Assembly: GCF_900109365.1 (NCBI RefSeq) | Contig: NZ_FNZR01000012.1 | Coordinates: 62,001-126,000 of the forward strand | Origin: Parapedobacter koreensis | GTDB lineage: Bacteria > Bacteroidota > Bacteroidia > Sphingobacteriales > Sphingobacteriaceae | Length of the DNA stretch: 64,000 nucleotides | Direction of reading: 5' to 3' | Part shown: one piece after another, positions 1-8,881 of the stretch | Position numbering within the stretch: position 1 is the stretch's first letter | How the letters are laid out: the number at the start of each line of letters is the position of its first letter | The notes under the pieces: model-generated | The model's database searches: none | What the model was told of the DNA's origin: nothing | The model's input: only the letters and a program-made list of their open reading frames with translations | Program-made: the position numbers and the translations under genes

Positions 1-333
1 CGGACCAATTGTCCGAACGCGGCCAAACTGATGGCCAACTATGGCTATCGTATTGTCAAAGCCAAATGGACATCCCAGAAAGAGCTGGCATTCCTTACAG
101 GGCTACACATCGTGGGTATAGACGATGTGGGGCTTGTCAATAAAATCACGAAAGTCATTTCACACGATTTCAAAGTAAATATCCGTTCCATTACCATTTC
201 CAGCAATGACGGCATCTTTGAAGGTTCCATTATGATTTTCGTCAATGATACGGCCCATCTGGAAAACCTTATCAAACACCTTAAACAGATCAAAGGGATC
301 ACCGGCATTACGCGGTTCGACTCCACCAATTGA
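1..333 (+). CDS. RelA/SpoT-family (p)ppGpp synthetase/hydrolase, C-terminal part only
   Basis: The reading frame is open from the first base and encodes the last 110 residues of a long RSH protein. It begins with RTNCPNA, the cysteine-containing segment seen before the ACT domain of these enzymes, followed by a typical C-terminal ACT domain (about residues 30-105) with GIDDVGLVNKITKVIS and repeated beta-alpha-beta pattern. Full-length RSH proteins make and degrade (p)ppGpp in the stringent response and the ACT domain is regulatory. The catalytic HD and synthetase domains lie outside the window, so activity cannot be judged. Family assignment is strong from the C-terminus; RelA versus SpoT cannot be told apart here. 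Confidence 0.88.
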   Translation, partial: RTNCPNAAKLMANYGYRIVKAKWTSQKELAFLTGLHIVGIDDVGLVNKITKVISHDFKVNIRSITISSNDGIFEGSIMIFVNDTAHLENLIKHLKQIKGITGITRFDSTN

Positions 334-347
334 GAGGTGGTGCCTGA

Positions 348-379
348 TTTGCATTTTCATGCAATTTTATGTAAATTTG
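348..379 (+). promoter_or_regulatory. Bacteroidota-type promoter for the Fur-family gene
   Basis: TTTG at 348-351 and TAAATTTG at 372-379 match the -33 (TTTG) and -7 (TAnnTTTG) elements of the Bacteroidota primary sigma factor with a 20-nt spacer. Transcription would start near 385, leaving a leader of about 10-15 nt before the ATG at 396/399. Confidence 0.6.
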
Positions 380-395
380 TACGTTTAACTTTCGG

Positions 396-905
396 ATGAT
401 GACTCAAACGGAAAACTATCAAACAGTAAAGAAAATTTTCGAGGCTTACCTTGAAAACAAAAGCCTTCGCAAGACGCCGGAGCGCTATGCCATTCTTGAA
501 GAAATTTATTCCCGAAATGACCATTTCGATGTGGAATCGTTGTATATCCACATGAAAAATAAAAAATATCGTGTCAGCCGAGCGACCGTATACAACACGT
601 TGGAATTATTGGTATCATGCGATTTGGTGACCAAACACCAATTTGGCAAAAACATGGCCCAATTTGAAAAGTCGTATGGATACAAGCAGCATGATCACAT
701 CATTTGTATCGAATGCGGCAAAGTTGTGGAATTTTGTGACCCACGTATCCACCAGATACAGAGCATGATGGGTGAGTTGCTAAAGTTTGACATTAAGCAC
801 CATTCCCTGAATTTATACGGAATATGCAGCGATTGCTCGGCTAAGAAAGCAGGATTACCCGGACAACCCTCCCTGAAGAAAAGAGAATTGGCTGAGACCC
901 ATTGA
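396..905 (+). CDS. Fur-family metal-responsive transcriptional regulator
   Basis: A 169-residue Fur/Zur/PerR-type repressor. The N-terminal winged helix (about 20-90) contains [15 protein letters not shown], the recognition-helix signature of the family. The dimerisation half shows metal-binding [10 protein letters not shown] (about 105-115) and the structural-zinc CxxC pairs CIEC and CSDC. The tail past the second CxxC is lysine-rich. Two adjacent ATG codons (396, 399) can start it; the second is equally possible. It lies just downstream of the RSH gene with its own promoter and upstream of purA, the same order found in many Bacteroidota. Which metal or peroxide signal it senses cannot be told from the sequence. 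Confidence 0.9.
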   Translation: MMTQTENYQTVKKIFEAYLENKSLRKTPERYAILEEIYSRNDHFDVESLYIHMKNKKYRVSRATVYNTLELLVSCDLVTKHQFGKNMAQFEKSYGYKQHDHIICIECGKVVEFCDPRIHQIQSMMGELLKFDIKHHSLNLYGICSDCSAKKAGLPGQPSLKKRELAETH

Positions 906-968
906 ACTTGATTCGATCCAACTTTTATTTTTCACGCGCAGCCAGCGAACGGGCATTGCTCGGCTTTT

Positions 969-1009
969 CGATTTTAAAATCGGAGAATATTAAAATAATG
1001 TTAGATTTG
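969..1009 (+). promoter_or_regulatory. Palindrome plus TAnnTTTG element upstream of purA
   Basis: CGATTTTAAAATCG (969-982) is a perfect 14-bp palindrome, and TAGATTTG (1002-1009) fits the -7 consensus. The palindrome occupies the -33 position, where no TTTG is visible, so it may be an operator. A leader of about 95 nt without an ORF follows before purA. The binding protein is unknown. Confidence 0.35.
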
Positions 1010-1108
1010 CCACGAAATTGATGTTCCAGCAATTCGCAGCATCGGGGATACGCTTACCATCTTTCACTGATTATTAAATGATTTCAATTTTTCAACGCTG
1101 ATTAAATT

Positions 1109-2383
1109 ATGCAAGTTGATGTGCTTTTGGGCCTGCAATGGGGCGACGAAGGTAAGGGCAAAATTGTGGATGTGCTCTGCCCAAAATACGATTTGATTGC
1201 TCGCTTCCAAGGCGGGCCAAACGCAGGACATACCTTGGAATTTGACAACCAAAAATACGTCTTGAATACCATCCCTTCCGGTATCTTCAATAAAGATACC
1301 CTCAACCTTATTGGTAATGGGGTGGTGATCGATCCCATCATCCTCAAACGGGAACTCGACACGTTAAAGAGAAACGGTTTTGATCCGGTAGCCACAGAAA
1401 AATTGGTCATTGCCCGCAAGGCCCACCTCATCCTGCCTACGCACCAGCTGCTGGATGCAGCTTCGGAAAGCAAAATGGGCGCTGGCAAAATCGGTTCCAC
1501 GCTCAAAGGTATCGGCCCTACCTATATGGATAAAACCGGACGCAATGGGCTCCGTGTGGGCGATACGACCCTGCCTGATTTCATGGATCGCTACCAGCGG
1601 CTTGTGGAAAAACACAAATCCATCTTGTCCCACTACGGCGAAATCCCTGATTTTAGTGAGCGTGAGCAAGCATTCATGGAAGCCATCGAATTCCTGAAAA
1701 CCATCCCCCACGTAGATAGCGAGCATTTGGTAAACCAATACCTACGGGAAGGTAAACACGTGCTTGCAGAAGGGGCGCAGGGTACACTACTGGATATCGA
1801 CTTCGGCTCATACCCTTTCGTGACGTCTTCAAATACCACTACGGCAGGTGCTTGCACTGGTTTGGGGATTGCACCTTCCAAGATTGGCCACGTTATCGGC
1901 ATTTTCAAAGCCTATTGTACCCGTGTTGGCGGTGGTCCATTCCCTACCGAGCTCGAAAACGAGACCGGGGAGCAACTTCGCCAATTAGGCCATGAATTCG
2001 GTGCAACGACCGGACGCCCGCGCCGCACCGGATGGATTGATCTACCAGCGCTGAAGTACGCCATTATGCTCAATGGGGTCACCGAATTGGTGATGACCAA
2101 GGCTGATGTATTGAGTGGGTTTGACACGATCAACGTGTGCACCCATTACATTCAAAATGGCGAAAAAATCGATTACATGCCTTATGACATTGTGAGCATC
2201 AAACCAGAGCCGGTATATGAGCAACTCAAGGGATGGGACACCGATTTATGCAGCATCACCCGCAAGGATCAAATCCCTGAAACTTTGCAAGAGTATATCC
2301 ATTACTTGGAGCAGCACCTTGGCGTACCCATTAAATACCTGTCTGTAGGGCCGGATCGCACGCAGACACTGTTATTGAGCTGA
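1109..2383 (+). CDS. purA: adenylosuccinate synthetase
   Basis: Catalyses GTP-dependent condensation of IMP with aspartate to adenylosuccinate, the first committed step to AMP, in the cytoplasm. The 424-residue length is normal. Visible signatures are WGDEGKGK (residues 11-18, GTP/IMP binding), NAGHT (about 38-42), GIGPTYMDKTGRNGLRVGD (about 134-152), RVGGGPFPTE (about 272-281) and GATTGRPRRTGWIDLPALKY near residues 299-318. The start is the ATG that places the glycine loop at the usual distance. It reads on the same strand as pabB, whose start follows within 13 nt, so the two are probably cotranscribed. Confidence 0.97.
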   Translation: MQVDVLLGLQWGDEGKGKIVDVLCPKYDLIARFQGGPNAGHTLEFDNQKYVLNTIPSGIFNKDTLNLIGNGVVIDPIILKRELDTLKRNGFDPVATEKLVIARKAHLILPTHQLLDAASESKMGAGKIGSTLKGIGPTYMDKTGRNGLRVGDTTLPDFMDRYQRLVEKHKSILSHYGEIPDFSEREQAFMEAIEFLKTIPHVDSEHLVNQYLREGKHVLAEGAQGTLLDIDFGSYPFVTSSNTTTAGACTGLGIAPSKIGHVIGIFKAYCTRVGGGPFPTELENETGEQLRQLGHEFGATTGRPRRTGWIDLPALKYAIMLNGVTELVMTKADVLSGFDTINVCTHYIQNGEKIDYMPYDIVSIKPEPVYEQLKGWDTDLCSITRKDQIPETLQEYIHYLEQHLGVPIKYLSVGPDRTQTLLLS

Positions 2384-2395
2384 TATTAGTTGATT

Positions 2396-3673
2396 ATGGT
2401 ATCATTAGCATGCCATCTTGCTGATAGCGATGTATTCACCCAAAAGGCGTTGCAATGGGCTGCACAGTTTGATAGCGTGTGCTACCTCGATTCCAATGGC
2501 TACCGCGACAATTACGGCAATATTGACGTATTTATTGCCGTAGGATCCACTGCATCTTTTATGTCTGATGGCAAGGATACATTTGAAAAGCTCCAAGAAT
2601 TTATTGACAACCACCCCAACACCTGGGTTCCGGGATTCCTGGGATACGATTTAAAGAATGAAATCGAGGACCTCCATTCTCGTCATCCCAATCATACGGG
2701 CTTTCCGGATGCCTATTTTTTTGTACCACAATATACGTTGCTTATTGGCCAGTACAATGCAGAAATCAAAGGTCCGGATCCGCAAGCAATCATCAAGCAA
2801 ATTGAGGCAACGGAATTAAAGGATGAGCCGTTGGAATTCAAGGGGCAATTGAAATATCGCATGAACAGGACGGCCTATTTTTCGGCTTTTGCCGAATTGC
2901 AGCACCATATTCATCAAGGCGATATCTATGAAGTAAATCTCTGCCAGGAATTCTTTGCCGAGCAAGTCTCCCTCAATCCCTTGAGTGCCTATCGGAAGCT
3001 CAACGAAGTGTCGCCTACCCCCTTTTCTTGCTTCTTTAAATTTGGGCAGAAATACATCCTTTCTGCTTCACCAGAACGTTTTCTATCCAAAAGTGGCAAT
3101 ACGTTGCTTTCCCAGCCCATCAAAGGGACGGCTCCCAGGGGCAAAACTGCTGGCGAGGACGAGCAGCTGAAGGCCACATTGGCGGCTAACCCCAAGGAAA
3201 TCAGTGAAAACATCATGATTGTAGATTTGGTCCGGAATGACCTTACCCGAAGCGCCAAACCGGGTAGTGTGCGGGCCTCCGACCTCCTACAGATACACAG
3301 TTTCAAACAAGTACACCAGCTGATTTCGACGATTGTCTGCCAAATACAGGAAGGGATGACTGCTACGGAGACCATCCGGAATACCTTTCCGCCCGGTTCG
3401 ATGACCGGAGCTCCCAAAATCAGTGCAATGAAACTGATAGACCGCTATGAAAACAGCCGCCGAGGAATATATTCCGGTGCACTGGGGTATTTCAGTCCGC
3501 AAGGCAACTACGATTTCAGTGTTGTTATCCGTACACTGCTATATAATGCAGAAAACGGTTACCTCTCGTTCCATACAGGTGGGGCCATTACCTATAATGC
3601 CGATCCCGAAAAGGAATATAACGAATGCTTGCTAAAAGGGAAAGCATTGTTTGAAGTGCTCAAAAGCCAGTGA
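2396..3673 (+). CDS. pabB: aminodeoxychorismate synthase component I (PabB-type chorismate-binding enzyme)
   Basis: A 425-residue chorismate-utilising enzyme that would convert chorismate plus ammonia (from a PabA subunit) to 4-amino-4-deoxychorismate for folate synthesis. The C-terminal catalytic domain shows PIKGTAPRG, ENIMIVDLVRNDL, FPPGSMTGAPKISAMKLID and RRGIYSGALGYFSPQG, all family hallmarks. The N-terminal domain is divergent. The frame also has a TTG two codons earlier (2390), but the ATG at 2396 is preferred. It follows purA after 12 nt. Anthranilate synthase TrpE is the main alternative; the lack of the TrpE N-terminal tryptophan-site motif and of trp neighbours favours PabB. Confidence 0.88.
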   Translation: MVSLACHLADSDVFTQKALQWAAQFDSVCYLDSNGYRDNYGNIDVFIAVGSTASFMSDGKDTFEKLQEFIDNHPNTWVPGFLGYDLKNEIEDLHSRHPNHTGFPDAYFFVPQYTLLIGQYNAEIKGPDPQAIIKQIEATELKDEPLEFKGQLKYRMNRTAYFSAFAELQHHIHQGDIYEVNLCQEFFAEQVSLNPLSAYRKLNEVSPTPFSCFFKFGQKYILSASPERFLSKSGNTLLSQPIKGTAPRGKTAGEDEQLKATLAANPKEISENIMIVDLVRNDLTRSAKPGSVRASDLLQIHSFKQVHQLISTIVCQIQEGMTATETIRNTFPPGSMTGAPKISAMKLIDRYENSRRGIYSGALGYFSPQGNYDFSVVIRTLLYNAENGYLSFHTGGAITYNADPEKEYNECLLKGKALFEVLKSQ

Positions 3674-3700
3674 TGGAATGGCACTTCGCTACATGGACAC

Positions 3701-4987
3701 TTATGCTTCGTATTTCCCGACCACTATTTTGATCATATTTTCATAATCCAAATAGGTGTTGGCCAGTCGCAAGATTTCTTCTCGGGTAATGGCATTGACC
3801 ACATCCGTATAATAGTCGTAATACTCGAAATCAAGGCCGGAGAAATACACATTCTTAAACTTATCGGCATGCGAAAACACGTTTTCTAAACTGCCCAGCA
3901 TCGTCCCCATCAGGTAGTTTTTTACTAAGGCCAGTTCCGCTTTTTCCACAGGCTCTTCCCGAAGCCGTCGGATTTCTTTTTCAATTTCGGCCATTGTAGC
4001 TTTCGTTACTTCGACTCCTACCTCGGAGCTTATGGTGAAAAAGGCACTGTGTTTGAGCGAAGCGAGGCCCGAACCAATGCTGTACGTATACCCCTTGTCC
4101 TCGCGGATATTAGCCATTAGGCGCGAGCCGAAATAACCACCCAAGAGGGTATTCAGCACCTGCAAGCCGGGAAAGTCGGGATGAGACCGCTGGATACTTT
4201 GGTATCCCAAGCGGATAGCCGATTGCAACGCATCTTTACGCTCATCTACCACCAGCAGTCCTGTCGTACCTGAAATAGCCGGTGCAGTATCCACTGGTGC
4301 AGATCCACCCTCCGCAGGCCAGCTATCGCCAAACAACCCTTCCAACATCGCTATCACCTCATCTGTGGCCTTACCGGATACTACCAATGTACAATTTGAG
4401 GGCGTGTATTGCTGCTTAAACAGCGCTAACAATGCCTCCCTGGAGATGCGATCGTAGTCTGCAATATCAGGCACACTACCGTAGCGTGACGGGCCGAACA
4501 AGGTTTTGTTGAATAGCCTGCGTGCCACAAAACTATTTTTCTTCAATGACACCTGCAGTTTCTGCTTATTGTTACGGATATAGGTAGCCAGTTCTTTTTC
4601 AGGAAAAACAGCGTCCGTAAGGATATCTTTAACAACTGGCAACAACTGACTCAAGTGCTTATTCAATGAAAACAACGTCAGGGATGACTGGTCATAGCCA
4701 TACTCCGGCACCAGAAAAGCGCCATGGAAATCCACCAGCTCGGCAATCTGCTTGCTGCTGTATGACGCAGTCCCTTCGAGCAGGAGTTCGCTCGCACAGG
4801 TGTTGAGCAGCGCTTGTTCGTCCTGCGCAAATACGTTCGCGAAAATCCATTCGATGCGTACCACATCTTGCTCACCTGCGTTGAATACAAAAGCCTGTAA
4901 GCCATTTGAAAATTGGAGGTGTGCCGGTTTAATTAAATCGAAGCCGGTTATCGGGTGATACGCAGGTGGCAATGTTCTATCGAGCAT
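3701..4987 (-). CDS. M16-family peptidase subunit lacking the zinc motif
   Basis: A 428-residue M16 (insulinase-like) protein. The start at 4987 overlaps the stop of the upstream M16 gene by 11 nt, a good sign of translational coupling; an upstream in-frame extension overlaps far more and looks spurious. At the position of the HxxEH zinc motif it has SELLLEG, so the metal site is missing, and the C-terminal half carries the usual M16C fold (YTYSIGSGLAS region). This matches the known M16 arrangement in which an inactive subunit pairs with an active one to form a closed chamber. Substrate is unknown; a periplasmic or cytoplasmic location is not settled as no signal peptide is visible. Confidence 0.88.
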   Translation of the reverse strand: MLDRTLPPAYHPITGFDLIKPAHLQFSNGLQAFVFNAGEQDVVRIEWIFANVFAQDEQALLNTCASELLLEGTASYSSKQIAELVDFHGAFLVPEYGYDQSSLTLFSLNKHLSQLLPVVKDILTDAVFPEKELATYIRNNKQKLQVSLKKNSFVARRLFNKTLFGPSRYGSVPDIADYDRISREALLALFKQQYTPSNCTLVVSGKATDEVIAMLEGLFGDSWPAEGGSAPVDTAPAISGTTGLLVVDERKDALQSAIRLGYQSIQRSHPDFPGLQVLNTLLGGYFGSRLMANIREDKGYTYSIGSGLASLKHSAFFTISSEVGVEVTKATMAEIEKEIRRLREEPVEKAELALVKNYLMGTMLGSLENVFSHADKFKNVYFSGLDFEYYDYYTDVVNAITREEILRLANTYLDYENMIKIVVGKYEA

Positions 4988-6224
4988 GGGGGGTGGCAAT
5001 ATAAATAAGCGTTGACGAATTTTCTTTTCTAAACAGTTGTTGCGCCTGTTGCTGGATATCGGCAGCAGAGACAGCCAAGTAGCGTTCCACCTCGTGGTTG
5101 AACTTATCTGCATCGCCGATCAGCTCAAAATAAGCAAGGTTCATCGCCTTTTCAAGAATTGCCATTTCCGCAAAAACCATGGTCGATTCTATGCGGTTTT
5201 TGACCTTATCCAATTCGTAGGGCTCCACCTGCTGCACCTTGAGCTTATCTAATTCCGACCAGATGACCTCCTCAGCGGTATCCATGGCAACATTGGGCAA
5301 CGGTTTGCCCTCGATTACAAACAGGTTGGCATCCAAGCTTCCCGTTTGGTAAGCATTGATCTCGCTAAACAATTCTTCTTCTTTCACCAGTCGTCGATAC
5401 AGCCGTGAAGACGGCCCACGCGAGAGCAAGTCGGAAATCAGGTCCATTGCATAGTACCCTTCATCCAGACGGGCAGGGCCATGAAAAGCGATGTAGATAC
5501 TGTTCAGCGGTACATCGGCCTGCACCACCTCCCTGCGGGCTTCCTGCTGTTGGGGTTCCATCGGCAGTTGCCGCTCGTACGTGTTGGTAGACGGAATAGG
5601 GCCAAACCATTTCTTGGCCAGCTGCTTTACCTGATCGGTCTGCACACGGCCAGCCACCACCAAAATCGCATTGCTCGGGTTATAATGCTTGGTGAAAAAC
5701 GATTTGACGTCTTCCATCCTTGCCTGTTCGATGTGCGCCAGTTCCTTGCCGATGGTTGCCCAGCGGTACGGGTGTACCTTATAGGCCAACGGCCGCAACC
5801 TGAGCCAAGCATCGCCATAGGGTTGGTTGAGGTAGCGCTGCTTAAACTCTTCGCACACCACATTACGCTGCACCTCCAAGCTTTTCTCGTTGAATGCCAA
5901 TTCCAGCATCCGGTCACTTTCCAGCCAAAAAGCCGTTTCGAGATTGGACGCAGGCAGGGTGATGTAATAGTTGGTGATATCGTTGCTGGTAAAGGCATTG
6001 TTTTGCGCGCCCACAGCCTGCGACGGTGCATCATAGTTGGGGATATGGGCAGATCCCCCGAACATAAGATGTTCAAATAGGTGGGCAAAGCCTGTCTGCT
6101 CGGGATGTTCGTCCCGTGCTCCCACATCATAGAGCAAGTTGACCACGGCCATTGGCGTAGCCGCATCTTCATGCACCAAAACCCGCAAACCATTAGCCAA
6201 TGTAAATCGATTGAATGTGACCAT
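4977..6224 (-). CDS. M16-family zinc peptidase, active subunit
   Basis: A 415-residue M16 protein with the inverted zinc motif HLFEH (about residue 48-52) and the downstream glutamate in CEEFKQRYLNQPYGD, the third ligand region. An ATG four codons further upstream (6236) is also possible; 6224 begins directly at the conserved FNRFTLANGLRVLVHED start of the family. The gene is followed by, and overlaps, the inactive partner. It lies 38 nt downstream of hemF in a minus-strand run gpsA-ggt-hemF-M16-M16. No signal peptide is visible, so cytoplasmic processing of oligopeptides is the simplest reading, but that is inference. Confidence 0.92.
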   Translation of the reverse strand: MVTFNRFTLANGLRVLVHEDAATPMAVVNLLYDVGARDEHPEQTGFAHLFEHLMFGGSAHIPNYDAPSQAVGAQNNAFTSNDITNYYITLPASNLETAFWLESDRMLELAFNEKSLEVQRNVVCEEFKQRYLNQPYGDAWLRLRPLAYKVHPYRWATIGKELAHIEQARMEDVKSFFTKHYNPSNAILVVAGRVQTDQVKQLAKKWFGPIPSTNTYERQLPMEPQQQEARREVVQADVPLNSIYIAFHGPARLDEGYYAMDLISDLLSRGPSSRLYRRLVKEEELFSEINAYQTGSLDANLFVIEGKPLPNVAMDTAEEVIWSELDKLKVQQVEPYELDKVKNRIESTMVFAEMAILEKAMNLAYFELIGDADKFNHEVERYLAVSAADIQQQAQQLFRKENSSTLIYIATPHAR

Positions 6225-6262
6225 CCTGATACGCAATTAACTATTCATAGTGTAAAAACCAA

Positions 6263-7165
6263 TTATAAGTTTAGCCAGTCTATATCCTGCTTCAGCAACG
6301 ACAAGGTCTGCGCTTCCGCACTACCAGCCTCGGGCTTGAAGTCATACACCCACTCCGCTTGCGGCGGCAAGCTCATTAGGATGGATTCGATGCGACCATT
6401 AGTCTCCAACCCGAATTTTGTCCCCGCGTCATATACCAGGTTAAACTCCGCATAACGCCCCCTGCGAAGGTATTGCCAATGCTTGTTAGCCTCGTTAAAT
6501 TCCCGATGGCGGTTCCGGTTTACCAGTTCAGCGTAGATGGGCACAAAGGCGCGCCCCAGCGTACAGGAAAAATCAACTATCGCATCCCAGGGCACTCCCG
6601 CCTTTTCCGGTGTAAGCCGGTCATAAAAAATACCGCCAATGCCGCGCGTCTCCTGCCGGTGCTTGATGTAAAAATAGCGGTCGGCATGCGCCTTAAAGGT
6701 TGGATAAAAAGCTGGACTAAATTGGTCGCAAATGTTTTTAAGGCGACCGTGGAAATAAGCCGCATCTTCGGTTTGGATATAATGCGGCGAGAGGTCTATC
6801 CCACCTCCAAACCATTTAACCCGATCATTCAACTCAAAATACCGGATATTCATATGGATGATCGGCACAAACGGGTTGCCGGGATGGATGACGATGGAAA
6901 CACCCGTAGCAAAGAAATTGGTTTCATCCACTTGGAAAGCCTTTCTCACCGGCTCAGGCAACACGCCATGCACGGCCGAAAAGTTGACCCCTCCCTTTTC
7001 GATGACATTCCCCTGCTGGATGACCCTTGTACGGCCACCGCCGCCACCATCACGTTGCCATAATTCCTCTTGAAAAGTCGCTCCCCCATCCAATGCTTCC
7101 AGCCCCACGCATATTTCATCTTGGATGGATTCATACTGTTTGGCAATCTGTTGTTTGTCCATCAT
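6263..7165 (-). CDS. hemF: aerobic coproporphyrinogen III oxidase
   Basis: Oxygen-dependent decarboxylation of coproporphyrinogen III to protoporphyrinogen IX in heme synthesis. Family motifs visible: GGVNFSAVHG, FATGVSIVIHP, WFGGGIDLSPHY, RGIGGIFYDRL and EFNLVYDAGTKFGLETNG. At 300 residues it is of normal length. The frame extends upstream into ggt, but the double ATG at 7165/7162 starts the protein at MMDKQQIAKQYE, as in relatives, and lies 10 nt after the ggt stop. Its presence implies a respiring, oxygen-exposed organism. Confidence 0.95.
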   Translation of the reverse strand: MMDKQQIAKQYESIQDEICVGLEALDGGATFQEELWQRDGGGGGRTRVIQQGNVIEKGGVNFSAVHGVLPEPVRKAFQVDETNFFATGVSIVIHPGNPFVPIIHMNIRYFELNDRVKWFGGGIDLSPHYIQTEDAAYFHGRLKNICDQFSPAFYPTFKAHADRYFYIKHRQETRGIGGIFYDRLTPEKAGVPWDAIVDFSCTLGRAFVPIYAELVNRNRHREFNEANKHWQYLRRGRYAEFNLVYDAGTKFGLETNGRIESILMSLPPQAEWVYDFKPEAGSAEAQTLSLLKQDIDWLNL

Positions 7166-7175
7166 GGTATACTCG

Positions 7176-8876
7176 TTAATAACCCATTGCCACGTCATCA
7201 CCACGGGGGTCGGCCCCGCCCTGCAAACGCCCATCGGGCAACATCAATATCGCATCTACCCTACCGATGCCGGTACGATCCACCAATTTGTACCCAGTAG
7301 TAGACAGCGAATGGCGGACGGCCTTGCTCACAGCGTCGTTTTCCAGTGCTACCTCATCCGGCAACCACTGATGGTGAAACCTCGGGGCGGCAACAGCCTC
7401 CTGTATATTCATGTCAAAATCTACGACATTGAGAATCGTCTGGAATACCGACGTCATGATCGTAGAGCCTCCGGGCGTGCCCACCACCATAAATAACCGC
7501 CCGTCTTTTTCCAATATTGTCGGAGTCATCGAACTGAGCATACGTTTACCCGGCTCAATTGCGTTGGCCGTGCCGCCAATCAGCCCATACATATTTGGAG
7601 CGCCCGGTTTTACAGAAAAGTCGTCCATCTCATTATTCAGCAAAAATCCACCGCCAGCTACGACCACGTAGGAGCCATAGGAACCATTGATGGTTGTGGT
7701 AATAGACACCGCATTTCCCTCCTTATCCACCACGGAAAAATGCGTGGTTTCTTCATGTTCAATTTTGGGCAAACTCCCCGCGTGGATATCACTACTAAAC
7801 GACGCATGGCCGAAACTGAAATTGCGCATCCGCTCAGCATTATAAGCCGAATCCATCAGCATGGTTTGTGGTACTTCATAGTAGTCCGGATCGCCAAGAT
7901 GAGTCGCTCTATCAGCATATACCCTGCGTTCGGCTTCTATCATTACCCGCATGGTTGAGTCCTTTTGGAACCCCCATCGGTATAGCGGATAAGCTTCCAC
8001 AGCCTTTAGCATGGAAATCAATGCAATCCCGCCACTTGATGGGGGCGGCATAGATACCACCCGATGCCCACGGTAGGTCGCTACCACTGGCTCCCGCCAC
8101 TTCGCACCATAATTTTTCAAGTCGTCATAGCTGATGATGCCGTTGCCGCTGGCCATCTCTTCGACGATGTAGTCCGCGATTTCACCTTCGTAGAAACCGG
8201 CTCTCCCTTCGCTGCTGACCAAGGATAAGGTATGCGCCAGTTCGGTTTGCACCAAGGTGTCTCCCGCCATCCACTCCTCTTCCCTTACAAACGCCGTTCC
8301 TTTAGGATTGTACTTTTGGAAACTCTCCTTTCTGCCGTTGAGTTCCTTAGCCTGCATCTCGGTGATCGGAAATCCCTGTTGGGCCAAGCGGATGGCCGGT
8401 TGCAATAACTGTGGCCAATCCAGCTTTCCGTAGCGCGCATGCGCCTTCACCATGCCATCTACCACGCCCGGTACGCCCGATGCCAATTGCCCACGCAAGC
8501 TGAGTTCGGTAATGGGATTGCCCGTTTCGTCCAAATACATATCTCTTGTTGCTGCAGCAGGTGCAGCTTCCCGAAAGTCCAGCGAAGCGACGTTGCCATC
8601 AGCGCCCCGATACACCAGGAATCCACCCCCGCCTATATTTCCTGCATTTGGGTATACCACAGCAAGCGCAAATTGTATCGCTACAGCGGCGTCCACAGCA
8701 TTTCCTCCGGCTTTGAGAATTTGCAATCCAACAGTTGAAGCTTCGGGGTGGGCGGTCACCACTACACCATTCTGGTAAGCAGCCAGCACCTTACCTTCTT
8801 TGGATGTGTCGCATGACGCAGCCAGCGCAACAACAAAGCAAGTTAGCAAGTAATGGGCAAAAGTTCGTCTATTCAT
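7176..8876 (-). CDS. ggt: gamma-glutamyltransferase, lipoprotein
   Basis: A 566-residue Ntn-hydrolase that cleaves gamma-glutamyl bonds of glutathione and related compounds. The N-terminus is a lipoprotein signal with lipobox LAASC (cysteine at about residue 22), so it should be anchored in the periplasm. The precursor is cut autocatalytically before the threonine of TTHFSVVDKEGNAVSITTT (about residue 380), the new nucleophile. Further landmarks are GGGGFLVYR, PPPSSGGIALI and NNEMDDFS. It is five nt from gpsA upstream and ten nt from hemF downstream, indicating one operon. Confidence 0.95.
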   Translation of the reverse strand: MNRRTFAHYLLTCFVVALAASCDTSKEGKVLAAYQNGVVVTAHPEASTVGLQILKAGGNAVDAAVAIQFALAVVYPNAGNIGGGGFLVYRGADGNVASLDFREAAPAAATRDMYLDETGNPITELSLRGQLASGVPGVVDGMVKAHARYGKLDWPQLLQPAIRLAQQGFPITEMQAKELNGRKESFQKYNPKGTAFVREEEWMAGDTLVQTELAHTLSLVSSEGRAGFYEGEIADYIVEEMASGNGIISYDDLKNYGAKWREPVVATYRGHRVVSMPPPSSGGIALISMLKAVEAYPLYRWGFQKDSTMRVMIEAERRVYADRATHLGDPDYYEVPQTMLMDSAYNAERMRNFSFGHASFSSDIHAGSLPKIEHEETTHFSVVDKEGNAVSITTTINGSYGSYVVVAGGGFLLNNEMDDFSVKPGAPNMYGLIGGTANAIEPGKRMLSSMTPTILEKDGRLFMVVGTPGGSTIMTSVFQTILNVVDFDMNIQEAVAAPRFHHQWLPDEVALENDAVSKAVRHSLSTTGYKLVDRTGIGRVDAILMLPDGRLQGGADPRGDDVAMGY

Positions 8877-8881
8877 GATGT

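Noticed and set aside
5481-6080. 199-residue plus-strand ORF opposite the M16 peptidase
   Set aside because: Antisense of a clear M16 gene; codon bias shadow.
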